A stretch of 64,000 nt of DNA from assembly GCF_002947535.1 (NCBI RefSeq), contig NZ_PUAP01000021.1, positions 1-64,000 on the forward strand. Direction: 5' to 3'. The translations under genes and the position numbers were made by a program. Below, piece after piece: positions 8,687 through 16,344 of this stretch. The notes beneath the pieces are model-generated. The model searched no databases. It had not been told where the DNA came from and saw only the letters and a list, made by a program, of their open reading frames with translations. The stretch comes from Enterococcus mundtii. Its GTDB lineage: Bacteria > Bacillota > Bacilli > Lactobacillales > Enterococcaceae. Position 1 is the stretch's first letter; each line of letters begins with the position of its first letter.

Positions 8687-10387
8687 TTAGTCCACTTCCT
8701 TTACTAATGATAGATAGGCTTTGGTACTGACAAAATGATCAATGATCAACAAATGCTCCACTTGTTGTTCCAGTTGATACGCCTTTGCCATACTTTCATT
8801 CGCAAGATATACCACTTCTTTTTCGGGTACTAGGTCTTCGACGGCTGCTTTTTCTACAGATAGATCGACCTGATATTCCTTGGCTAGATTCATTAAAATC
8901 GTCATTCCCATCGTTTGTGAGCCTCGTCGATTTCCTTGGTATAAAAACACAACTCTGGTTCTAGGTTGTTCAACTTCTTGTTGCTTTTTGATTTGGGGTT
9001 CAATGTTTCTTTCATGAAGTTGCTGCTTGATCAATGGCAGATACGACTCAACTTCTAAAAAATGTTCAACAGCGATGATCTGACTCTCTTTGGCTTTTTC
9101 TTGCGCCAAAGATTGAAAGGCGCTTTGCACGATCACCAATTGTTTCTTGTGATTCGGCAGATCGTAAATCGATGTATAGCTGACAGGTATTGTTATCCCT
9201 TGTGCGTTCAGCTTTTTCTTCAGTATTGCTGCACCCATTGCACTAGAACCCATCCCAGCATCGCATGCAAAGATGATTTGGTTGACTATTTCTTGATTCA
9301 TCGGTTGGCTCCTTTCCGGGATGATCGATGTTACAGGTTTTGTCTTTTTCATTAACAAAATGGCACAAATAAACGTAGTAAGCGCACTGAGAATAATGCC
9401 TAAAATGACACCTACTAATTGTGAAGGTGGTGTATTCCCTAAAATAATCACCAATGAACCTGGGGAAACCGGAGCATTCACCCCACTAGCAAACAGTTGG
9501 AACACAAACGTTCCTGTTGCTCCTCCAATCATAACTGCAAAAAAAAGAGCGGGCTGCATCAAGACAAAAGGAAAATAAATCTCATGGATTCCTCCGACAG
9601 CTTGGATCATCAATGCTCCACCTGCTTTGACACTTTTTTCTCGATCGGCAGCAAACAAGAACGCACTTAAAATCCCTATTCCTGGCCCAGGATTGGCTTC
9701 CATCAAAAATAAGATCGAATGCCCCGCATGTTGTGCCATCTCCATTCCTAAAGGTGTCAAGATACCGTGATTGATGACATTATTCAAAAATAAGACCTTT
9801 AACGGTTCCAACACTAAACTGACCACTGGTAACAGATGTTGCTCGATGAGCCAATAAACAAAGCGACCAACATAAGACAAACTACCTTCAACAAGTGGCT
9901 GTATGACCAGTATGCCTAACAGACAGACAAAGCCACCGATTAGACCGATCATCAAGTTATTCAGCAACATCTCATAGCCAGGCTTGATTTTCGGCGCCAA
10001 CCAACGATCTACCCAATGAAAAATACCTCCCGTGATCAAACCGATGATCATCGCTCCGAATAGTTGTGGAAGATCAGAAACTACTATAATACCGATGACA
10101 GCAATCCCACCTGCTACAGCTGCTTTTTGATCAAAAATCTTTGCTCCAGAGTAACTGATCAAAATAGGCAATAACAAATAAATCAGCCAGTCAGTGACAT
10201 GTACAAGCGTTTGGCGCAAATCACCTGATACGATATTTGATACAATCGATAACAAACCCCAAGCAATAAAAATACTTAGATTTGGCATGATCATTTGTTT
10301 GAAATAATGTAGTAATTGACGAAACCAGGTTAATTTCGCCGCTGCATTAGCAGGAAGCGCATTCAAATTCTCCCCCACATTGATCAC
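8687..10387 (-). CDS. mtlA: Mannitol-type PTS EIICB with an extra degenerate EIIB-like domain
   Basis: A 566-residue membrane permease. Residues ~25-345 form the EIIC sugar channel (MIMPNLSIFIAWGLL, and NNVINHGILTPLG in the substrate region). Residues ~365-460 are EIIB with the phospho-cysteine loop ACDAGMGSSAMG. The last ~90 residues (475-566) look like a second copy of EIIB: VVFLYQGNRRGSQTMGMTIL aligns with the Cys loop but lacks the cysteine, and DHFVSTKAYLSLVK aligns with EHFLEVESYLPLIK. The start is probably GTG at 10387 (AAAGGGCAG upstream), but this is uncertain. First gene of the operon with mtlR and mtlF. Confidence 0.85.
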   Translation of the reverse strand: MINVGENLNALPANAAAKLTWFRQLLHYFKQMIMPNLSIFIAWGLLSIVSNIVSGDLRQTLVHVTDWLIYLLLPILISYSGAKIFDQKAAVAGGIAVIGIIVVSDLPQLFGAMIIGLITGGIFHWVDRWLAPKIKPGYEMLLNNLMIGLIGGFVCLLGILVIQPLVEGSLSYVGRFVYWLIEQHLLPVVSLVLEPLKVLFLNNVINHGILTPLGMEMAQHAGHSILFLMEANPGPGIGILSAFLFAADREKSVKAGGALMIQAVGGIHEIYFPFVLMQPALFFAVMIGGATGTFVFQLFASGVNAPVSPGSLVIILGNTPPSQLVGVILGIILSALTTFICAILLMKKTKPVTSIIPERSQPMNQEIVNQIIFACDAGMGSSAMGAAILKKKLNAQGITIPVSYTSIYDLPNHKKQLVIVQSAFQSLAQEKAKESQIIAVEHFLEVESYLPLIKQQLHERNIEPQIKKQQEVEQPRTRVVFLYQGNRRGSQTMGMTILMNLAKEYQVDLSVEKAAVEDLVPEKEVVYLANESMAKAYQLEQQVEHLLIIDHFVSTKAYLSLVKEVD

Positions 10388-10447
10388 CTGCCCTTTCTCA
10401 TCCAGCAGACTGCGCTTATGCTTTTTTTCAGATAGCTCTATTCTAAC

Positions 10448-10461
10448 AGTTACCGTTATCT
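10448..10461. promoter_or_regulatory. Candidate cre (CcpA site) upstream of mtlA
   Basis: AGTTACCGTTATCT matches the cre consensus WGWAANCGNTNWCW at all but one position and lies about 60-75 bp upstream of the mtlA start. Catabolite repression of mannitol uptake is usual in this group. One mismatch in a degenerate motif keeps this tentative; an MtlR-binding role for the same sequence is possible. Confidence 0.35.
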
Positions 10462-10476
10462 ATTTTCCACAAAAAA

Positions 10477-10509
10477 AATTGGGCAAGTAACCGCAGTTAC
10501 TTCCCAATT
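10477..10509 (-). terminator. Terminator after rbsU
   Basis: Arms AATTGGG-AAGTAAC and GTTACTT-CCCAATT around a CGCA loop, with an eight-base T run following on the minus strand. It ends the ribose operon before the mtl promoter region. Confidence 0.85.
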
Positions 10510-10524
10510 CTTTAAAAATAACAC

Positions 10525-11412
10525 TTATATCAAAACAGTCATCGTTGCAGCCGCTAAGATTAGGACCAACCCAACGATCGTGACAGTCATTTCTTTTTTC
10601 GTTTTCTTTTGTCCTAAGAACCAGATTCCAGTCAAGGTTGCTAGAACAACAGAAGTTTGCGATAAGATGAAGCCAGTTGCCAAACCATTCATATTTGGTT
10701 GCGCAGAAATCAAATAGGTCAATGCAGCAAAGGCAAAAAAGAAGCCAGAAAAAATTTGTTTATAAGAAACAACTTCCGTAAATGCTGATTTTTCATGCCC
10801 TTTCATACTTAATACAGCGGTATAGATGATCGCCACTAAAACCATCCCCATTGCTTGTGGCAAGAAAGCGTGCATCCCGTCGATGGATGTTGCTTGAGGT
10901 GCTGCTGAATATGCCCAATAACCAATCTCTCCGACTGCTAATAATAAAACCGCTTTTTTCAGTAAACTGCTATTTTCTTTGGTTTTTTTCTCAGTCCAAA
11001 CAGTCATCCATGCGCCTAAAATAATCAAGATCAATGCTAATCCACCAAGAATCTTCGCTGTCGTTCCTGGCCAGTTACCTAGCGCAAAAACACCCCATAA
11101 TGAAGCCCCAAGTAATTGGAAAGCTGTGGTGATGGGCATCGCACGCGATGAGCCAATTAGTGTGAAGGATTGAAACGTAATGATTTGAGCAGTTGCCCAA
11201 CCCACACCGGAAAGAATAGAAAAGACAAGATCCATTCCAGATGGCAGTCCCATACCATTGATCAGGGCAAAAATAAGTGCGAATATCAAAGTTCCTATTG
11301 TTGATCCTAAAATCTGGTTAACAGGACGTCCACCGATCTTCGAAGCAATCGTTGGATAAAGTCCCCAACCTAGTAATGGTCCTAATCCGATCAATAATGC
11401 TGTTGCATTCAT
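10525..11412 (-). CDS. rbsU: Ribose uptake protein RbsU (GRP family)
   Basis: A 295-residue protein with about ten membrane helices, typical of the glucose/ribose porter family (LGPLLGWGLYPTIASKIGG start, conserved SSRAMPITTAFQLLGASLWG). In lactobacilli and enterococci this secondary transporter imports ribose in place of the RbsABC ATP-driven system. It is last in rbsK-rbsD-rbsU, 17 bp after rbsD, with an AAAAAGGAG ribosome site. The operon then supplies import (RbsU), pyranose-to-furanose conversion (RbsD) and phosphorylation (RbsK). Confidence 0.88.
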   Translation of the reverse strand: MNATALLIGLGPLLGWGLYPTIASKIGGRPVNQILGSTIGTLIFALIFALINGMGLPSGMDLVFSILSGVGWATAQIITFQSFTLIGSSRAMPITTAFQLLGASLWGVFALGNWPGTTAKILGGLALILIILGAWMTVWTEKKTKENSSLLKKAVLLLAVGEIGYWAYSAAPQATSIDGMHAFLPQAMGMVLVAIIYTAVLSMKGHEKSAFTEVVSYKQIFSGFFFAFAALTYLISAQPNMNGLATGFILSQTSVVLATLTGIWFLGQKKTKKEMTVTIVGLVLILAAATMTVLI

Positions 11413-11429
11413 TTATTACATCTCCTTTT

Positions 11430-11825
11430 TTAGAATACGACGCCACTTTCTAACAAGATATTCGCATAAGGAGTCATCTCACCTGTGCGAATAAATGCGT
11501 GACAATTGTTCAACTCGGTTTTCATTTCACTATGCGGAATAAACGTAATCGGTGTATCCGGCATTTCTTTTTGGATTTCTAGAAGAATGTCAGGATTCTC
11601 TTTTTTGATTTCCTCTGCTAAATAAATACGTTGTACCTCTAATTCTGACAACACATTGCGTAAGACTTCCATAAAGCTAGGAACCCCTTGTGTAACTGCT
11701 AAATCAATTTTTTCAGTGGTCATAGGTACAGGCATTCCTGCATCTCCAATACTTAATTTATCAAAATGTCCCATTTGTGCAATCACTCGTGAGATATCTG
11801 AATTGATTACTTTCGTTTTTTTCAT
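11430..11825 (-). CDS. rbsD: D-ribose pyranase
   Basis: At 131 residues this is the normal size for RbsD, which interconverts beta-pyranose and beta-furanose ribose so that ribokinase can use it. The family hallmarks are present: the catalytic His in QMGHFD near residue 20, the GDAGMPVP loop and the C-terminal [14 protein letters not shown] motif that completes the active site between subunits of the decamer. It sits between rbsK and rbsU and is preceded by GAGGAAAGG. Confidence 0.93.
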   Translation of the reverse strand: MKKTKVINSDISRVIAQMGHFDKLSIGDAGMPVPMTTEKIDLAVTQGVPSFMEVLRNVLSELEVQRIYLAEEIKKENPDILLEIQKEMPDTPITFIPHSEMKTELNNCHAFIRTGEMTPYANILLESGVVF

Positions 11826-11847
11826 TATCTGTTCATCCTTTCCTCAA

Positions 11848-12756
11848 TCAAATTAATTCATGTTTATATGGAATAGACGGTTGAGCACCAAAACGTTGAA
11901 CGGTCACAGAAGAGGCTTTATTTCCATAACGGATTGCTTCTTCTAGGTTGCTGAAGTCTTTGGCTAATACACTGCTCATCGCACCAATAAAGGTATCCCC
12001 AGCAGCCGTTGTATCCACTGCATGCACTTTAAAAGCTAGTACGATCCCACTAGCGCCGTCAGCAATATCATAATACGCGCCTTTACTTCCGATCGTGATG
12101 ATCACCGCTTCAATACCTAACCCATGAAAGACTTGTGCCGCCTCTTTTAGACTTTTTTCATCGGTAATAGTAATGCCTGTTAAGATCTCCGTTTCTGTTT
12201 CATTTGGAATGATCATGTCTGTTACTGCTAATAGCTCGTCTGGAACATTTTCTAGCGCAGGTGCTGGATTCAAGATCGTTTTCACGCCAGCTTCTCGAGC
12301 GATTTGGAATGCTTCGATTGTTGGTTCTATAGCGCTTTCAAACTGAGCTATAATAAAATCACTTTTTTGGATGATGGTTTTATTTTCTTGTACTTGTGCT
12401 ACGGTAAACGCATTGTTTGCACCAGCATGGATCATGATACTATTTTCACCTTGGTCATCAACAATGATATACGCTTGTCCAGTCGCTTGATTTTCTAATG
12501 TCGCTACACCAGATAAATCGATTTCTTCTTGTTCAAGTAATTCTGACATTGTTTTTCCTGCTTCATCTTTACCCACGCCACCAATAAAGTAAGTTTTTGC
12601 CTCCGAACGTCTAGCAGCAACCGCTTGGTTGGCTCCCTTACCTCCACCAGCTGAAAAAGTTTCTTTCGTATGGATCGTTTCTCCAGGTTTTGGCATATAG
12701 GTCACACGGATTGTTCGATCTAAATTGATACTTCCGATAACTGTAACAGTATTCAT
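11848..12756 (-). CDS. rbsK: Ribokinase
   Basis: A 302-residue PfkB-family sugar kinase that makes ribose-5-phosphate from ribose and ATP. The N-terminal GSINLDRTIRVTYMPKPGET and AGGGKGANQAVAARR motifs and the C-terminal DTTAAGDTFIGAM motif, which carries the catalytic Asp and anion hole, are intact. First gene of the operon, starting at ATG with AAAGGAGAGGG upstream; the promoter and operator lie just ahead of it. Confidence 0.94.
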   Translation of the reverse strand: MNTVTVIGSINLDRTIRVTYMPKPGETIHTKETFSAGGGKGANQAVAARRSEAKTYFIGGVGKDEAGKTMSELLEQEEIDLSGVATLENQATGQAYIIVDDQGENSIMIHAGANNAFTVAQVQENKTIIQKSDFIIAQFESAIEPTIEAFQIAREAGVKTILNPAPALENVPDELLAVTDMIIPNETETEILTGITITDEKSLKEAAQVFHGLGIEAVIITIGSKGAYYDIADGASGIVLAFKVHAVDTTAAGDTFIGAMSSVLAKDFSNLEEAIRYGNKASSVTVQRFGAQPSIPYKHELI

Positions 12757-12799
12757 CGTTTTCCCTCTCCTTTAACAAGAAAATCATTTTAACGTTCTA

Positions 12800-12854
12800 T
12801 TAAAACGTTTTAACTCTACGAGAAGAATATAACATATTTTGTAAGTGATTTCAA
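12800..12854 (-). promoter_or_regulatory. rbs promoter with LacI-type operator
   Basis: On the minus strand a -35 TTGAAA (12849-12854) and -10 TATATT (12826-12831) are separated by exactly 17 bp. Just downstream of the expected start point is the perfect palindrome TTAAAACGTTTTAA (12800-12813), with a second partial half site at 12787-12796. A central CG in such a palindrome is the mark of LacI/GalR operators and of cre. Its position would block the polymerase, which suits RbsR-type repression. No rbsR gene is adjacent. Confidence 0.8.
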
Positions 12855-12947
12855 CAAGCAACTTTTCCACTATAAAATAAGCGGAAATTTGTGTTATCTT
12901 TGCTCTTATAAATTAGCCAAGTGGTAGCCGATCACGCATCCTAAAAA

Positions 12948-12992
12948 AGCGCACCAACCAAAAATAGAGAGTCCATTTTCGGCTGGTACGCT
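12948..12992 (-). terminator. Terminator after manA
   Basis: Imperfect hairpin with arms AGCG-ACCA-CC and GG-TGGT-CGCT and a loop of about 20 bases, followed on the minus strand by TTTTTT. It lies about 40 bp after the manA stop. Confidence 0.7.
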
Positions 12993-13033
12993 TTATTGTT
13001 TTAGCTGAACCTATCAGCAACAGTTTATCTTAA

Positions 13034-13987
13034 TTATTTAACTCCTGGCTCAGAAGCGATGATCGAAAGTTCTCCTTGAACTTTCCACTCCGTGATATCG
13101 CTTGGTAAGATCGCACTTGTTCCTTTTTCTAATGGGTACGTTTGGTTGTCTATCACCAATTCTCCCGCACCATCAATGACTGTCATCAATGTATACGGTG
13201 CTTGTTTTTTAAAGGATGTGATTCCTTTGATGTCCCATTCGTAGACGTTGAAAAACTCCGTTTCTAGGTAAGTGACGATCGAAGAATTTCCTTGACGGAT
13301 CTCTTTGATCTGTAATTCAGGAGCTTTTGCTGGGACTGTTGTTACATCGATCGATTGTTGGATGTGTAATTCTCGTGCGTTTCCTTGATCGTCTTTACGA
13401 TCATAATCATAGACACGATAAGTCGTATCTGAACTTTGTTGTGTTTCTAAAATCATGATTCCTTTACCGATTGCATGGATCGTTCCACTTGGTACGTAGA
13501 AAAAATCACCTTTTTTGACAGGAACTTTTTTCAATAAATCATCCCAGCGACTATCTTTGATCATTTCGGCTAACTCTTCACGTGTTTTTGCATGATGACC
13601 ATAGATGATCTCTGCCCCTGGTTCGGCATCAATGATGTACCAGCATTCTGTTTTACCTAGTTCTCCTTCATGTGCCATACCATAAGCATCATCCGGATGA
13701 ACTTGGACAGATAGATCATCTTCTGCATCTAAGATTTTGATCAATAGCGGAAAAACTGGTTCTGATGGATGACCGAATAATTCTTTATGTTCTTTCCATA
13801 GATCATCTAGTTTCCAACCTTTGAATGGACCATTTTCAACGACACTCACGCCATGAGGATGCGCACTGATCGCCCAATCTTCGCCAATTTTATCATTAGG
13901 GATATCAAAGCCAAACACACTACGTAAGCGACTGCCTCCCCAGATTTTTTCTTGAAAAACAGGTTTTAAAAATAATGGTTCTTGCAT
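13034..13987 (-). CDS. manA: Mannose-6-phosphate isomerase, class I
   Basis: A 317-residue short (Firmicute-type) zinc-dependent isomerase linking mannose-6-phosphate and fructose-6-phosphate. The zinc ligands are visible in order: QVHPDD (Gln and His), ECWYI (Glu) and GTIHAIG (His). The N-terminal KPVFQEKIWGGSRLR is also characteristic. It follows the serine hydrolase gene by 45 bp on the same strand with no terminator between them, so the two may share a transcript; AGAGGAG provides the ribosome site. Confidence 0.93.
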   Translation of the reverse strand: MQEPLFLKPVFQEKIWGGSRLRSVFGFDIPNDKIGEDWAISAHPHGVSVVENGPFKGWKLDDLWKEHKELFGHPSEPVFPLLIKILDAEDDLSVQVHPDDAYGMAHEGELGKTECWYIIDAEPGAEIIYGHHAKTREELAEMIKDSRWDDLLKKVPVKKGDFFYVPSGTIHAIGKGIMILETQQSSDTTYRVYDYDRKDDQGNARELHIQQSIDVTTVPAKAPELQIKEIRQGNSSIVTYLETEFFNVYEWDIKGITSFKKQAPYTLMTVIDGAGELVIDNQTYPLEKGTSAILPSDITEWKVQGELSIIASEPGVK

Positions 13988-14032
13988 ACGTCAAACTCCT
14001 CTCGATTTTCAATTGCTATTATAGCATTATTT

Positions 14033-15052
14033 TCAGTGTAACGCTTTCTCTTGTAAATAAATTTCAATGATTTCATCACGACATTTTAGATATTCTTCAC
14101 GATGATCGTTTGGATGTAGGCGATTGGACAGAAAAATGAACGCTTCTTGATCGATTGGGTCGATCAATAGAAATGTCCCTGTATAGCCTGTATGGAATAG
14201 TAATGGATGCCCGTCCTTTTTATCTTGTTTTAAATCCCATCCGAGTGAGCGACCACCTTTACCAGTTGGCGTATGATCAGCCAATAAGGAACGAATGGTT
14301 GTTTCTTCCAAAAAATGACCAGAATCCAGCTTTCCATATTGAAGATACATCTGAACAAATTTCTCACAATCCGCAAGATCAATAAATAGACCAGCATTAC
14401 CTGCATGTTCTGCTAACACTCGTGCTTTTGGATCATGGGTCAAGCCATGGATCACCTCACCAGAAGGGAGTTGTTCAGTCGGAACGATCCGTTCTGAAGG
14501 ATATGGTAAGAACAAGCTATTCATCATCCCTAACGGTGCTAGTACTTGCTCTTCAAAAAGCACGACTGCCTCTTCTTGGAAAACCTCCTCTAGCATCAAT
14601 CCTAAGAGAATCGTGCCTGCATCCGTATAGCGAACTTCGATTCCCAATTGATTGCCTGGTTGAAGTTTCAAATAAGCTTCAATCAACTCTGTTTGTGATA
14701 GACGATCTCGATCAGGAATAAATGTCTGGATGTCTGAGGTATGTGTCAACAAATGGCGAATCGTGATCGTTTGATTCTCAAAAGCCGGCAAGTACGTATG
14801 CAAAGGTTCATCTAATTCCACTTTCCCGTCTTCGATCAATCGCAAGACAAGGCTTGTCGTTGCAATCACTTTTGTCAGGGAGGCTGCATCAAAGAGCAGA
14901 TCTTCTGTCATTGGTCTAATCGTTGGAACGATCTGCGCATCACCTGCGACCACTTTTTCAATCTGATCCCCTTTCATAAAAGCAGCGACGATCCCTGGGT
15001 AATATCCCTCATTCATTTTTTTTAGTATATGTTCTTTCGTTTTAGCGTACAT
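14033..15052 (-). CDS. Beta-lactamase-family (class C-like) serine hydrolase
   Basis: A 339-residue protein of the penicillin-binding/beta-lactamase fold. The catalytic SxxK is Ser58-Leu-Thr-Lys61 (DAASLTKVI). RYTDAG fills the YxN position, and HTGYTG is the C-terminal HxG triad. There is no signal peptide or membrane helix, so it is probably cytoplasmic, like EstB-type esterases and D-aminopeptidase-like relatives. The substrate cannot be told. This family is common as housekeeping paralogues in enterococci and should not be read as beta-lactam resistance. Confidence 0.8.
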   Translation of the reverse strand: MYAKTKEHILKKMNEGYYPGIVAAFMKGDQIEKVVAGDAQIVPTIRPMTEDLLFDAASLTKVIATTSLVLRLIEDGKVELDEPLHTYLPAFENQTITIRHLLTHTSDIQTFIPDRDRLSQTELIEAYLKLQPGNQLGIEVRYTDAGTILLGLMLEEVFQEEAVVLFEEQVLAPLGMMNSLFLPYPSERIVPTEQLPSGEVIHGLTHDPKARVLAEHAGNAGLFIDLADCEKFVQMYLQYGKLDSGHFLEETTIRSLLADHTPTGKGGRSLGWDLKQDKKDGHPLLFHTGYTGTFLLIDPIDQEAFIFLSNRLHPNDHREEYLKCRDEIIEIYLQEKALH

Positions 15053-15163
15053 AGTTTCTCCTTATTTATCTTTGGATGTGCCTGTTTGCTCCCCAAGCAT
15101 AATTCTTTCTTCCATAAGAATCAATTATTTTTCTCATTTACGCCACTATTTAATGGCTGACAT

Positions 15164-15210
15164 AAAAAAGCAGGAAACACTCAGCATCAGCTGAACTTTT
15201 CCTGCTTTTT
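15164..15210 (-). terminator. Terminator after VOC gene
   Basis: Strong hairpin with arms AAAAAAGCAGGAAA and TTTTCCTGCTTTTT plus an inner TCAGC/GCTGA stem. A/T tracts on both sides make it potentially bidirectional, but only the minus-strand gene runs into it. Confidence 0.9.
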
Positions 15211-15246
15211 CCAACGGTCGAGTAATCGACAAATCCTAGCCACTGT

Positions 15247-16101
15247 TCATTGGACAACATTTGTTGCTTTTGTTTCGTCCACAAACCACCATTCAATGCC
15301 AATCGCATCATACAACGTCAAAACTTTCTGTTTTTTGTCAATGTAAAAATCGATCGCTTCTGTGTTCAAATGTGTGATCAGACGTTGCATACTCTCTGGA
15401 TCAACAACAAATTTCAAAAAGTCTAATCCTAAGATTTCATCCGTCGGTAAGGCAATCACTGGACTCTCGGATTGAGTCAGTCCTACATGAAAATCACCTT
15501 TGTTCAAGATAAATTCTTTCTCTTCCTCTTTATGCACAGTCAAGCCTAAAAGCTCTGATAAAAATTCTCGTTCCTTTTCCATATCTAGTACATTTAGATG
15601 GACTTTTTGGAAATAAGTACCCGCGGATAATTTCGTAAAGCGTTCATTCGATTCTCTTAATAGTGCTTCTTGGTCTAATTGTTCCACCGCTTGTTGCTGA
15701 GAAGTATGAGCCGCTTCATGATAGATCTCTAACATATTGCCTTCTGGATCTTTTAATAAAATACCGATTCTTCCATCACTTTCTAGTGCTTCTTCGATCG
15801 TTTGGTTCGTTTGGCGAATACGATAAAGCACATCAGCCATTTCTTCTAACGTTGGAATGATCAAAGAAAAGCGATTGAGCTTTTTGATTTCCCCAAAGTG
15901 ATCATTTGCTCGTGGACTTTCCTCTAATAATAACATCTCGCTGTCATTTTCTACTGTACCGAAAATCGCTAATTCATTTTCTTCTCTCTTTAAATCGAAA
16001 CCGATCGTGTCTTTATAAAATTCGATCATTTTGTCACGGTCTTTTACACGTATTGCAATACTTTTCAAATAAGTAGTAGACCCCAAATCAAAAACTTTCA
16101 T
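15247..16101 (-). CDS. Two-domain VOC (glyoxalase/dioxygenase superfamily) protein
   Basis: A 284-residue protein made of two vicinal-oxygen-chelate domains: residues ~10-128 (YLKSIAIRVKDRDKMIEFYK, ending PEGNMLEIYHE) and ~165-275 (FQKVHLNVLDMEKEREFLSELLGL). It resembles the CatE/catechol-2,3-dioxygenase-like proteins of Firmicutes. The first domain keeps a C-terminal Glu (LEIYHE), a usual metal ligand; in the second the matching place reads IEWWFVDE. The substrate is unknown. Single gene with its own terminator. Confidence 0.75.
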   Translation of the reverse strand: MKVFDLGSTTYLKSIAIRVKDRDKMIEFYKDTIGFDLKREENELAIFGTVENDSEMLLLEESPRANDHFGEIKKLNRFSLIIPTLEEMADVLYRIRQTNQTIEEALESDGRIGILLKDPEGNMLEIYHEAAHTSQQQAVEQLDQEALLRESNERFTKLSAGTYFQKVHLNVLDMEKEREFLSELLGLTVHKEEEKEFILNKGDFHVGLTQSESPVIALPTDEILGLDFLKFVVDPESMQRLITHLNTEAIDFYIDKKQKVLTLYDAIGIEWWFVDETKATNVVQ

Positions 16102-16250
16102 AATTTCTTGCTCCCCTCTACGTTAAGCTTTATTTTAACGATGCTTCTCTTTTCTTTCAAGCAATATCTTAGTTTTTGTTGAATTAATTCTCAGATTGTC
16201 TTATTTTTTAGCTAATTATCATAATGAGAAGGGAAATTCATTCTATATGT

Positions 16251-16303
16251 AAAAAAAGCGGCGAGTCTTTGATAAACCATTTTTATCTTTTAAACGCCGC
16301 TTT
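16251..16303 (-). terminator. Terminator after ABC exporter operon
   Basis: Long hairpin with arms AAAGCGGCG and CGCCGCTTT plus an inner TTTGATAAA/TTTATCTTT pairing, followed on the minus strand by a run of seven T. Confidence 0.9.
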
Positions 16304-16344
16304 CAAATAATCCAATAAAGATTATTATAACTTATTTTATCTTA

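Noticed and set aside
14033-15052. Beta-lactam resistance gene
   Set aside because: The fold and SxxK motif are shared with esterases and peptidases; the protein has no export signal.
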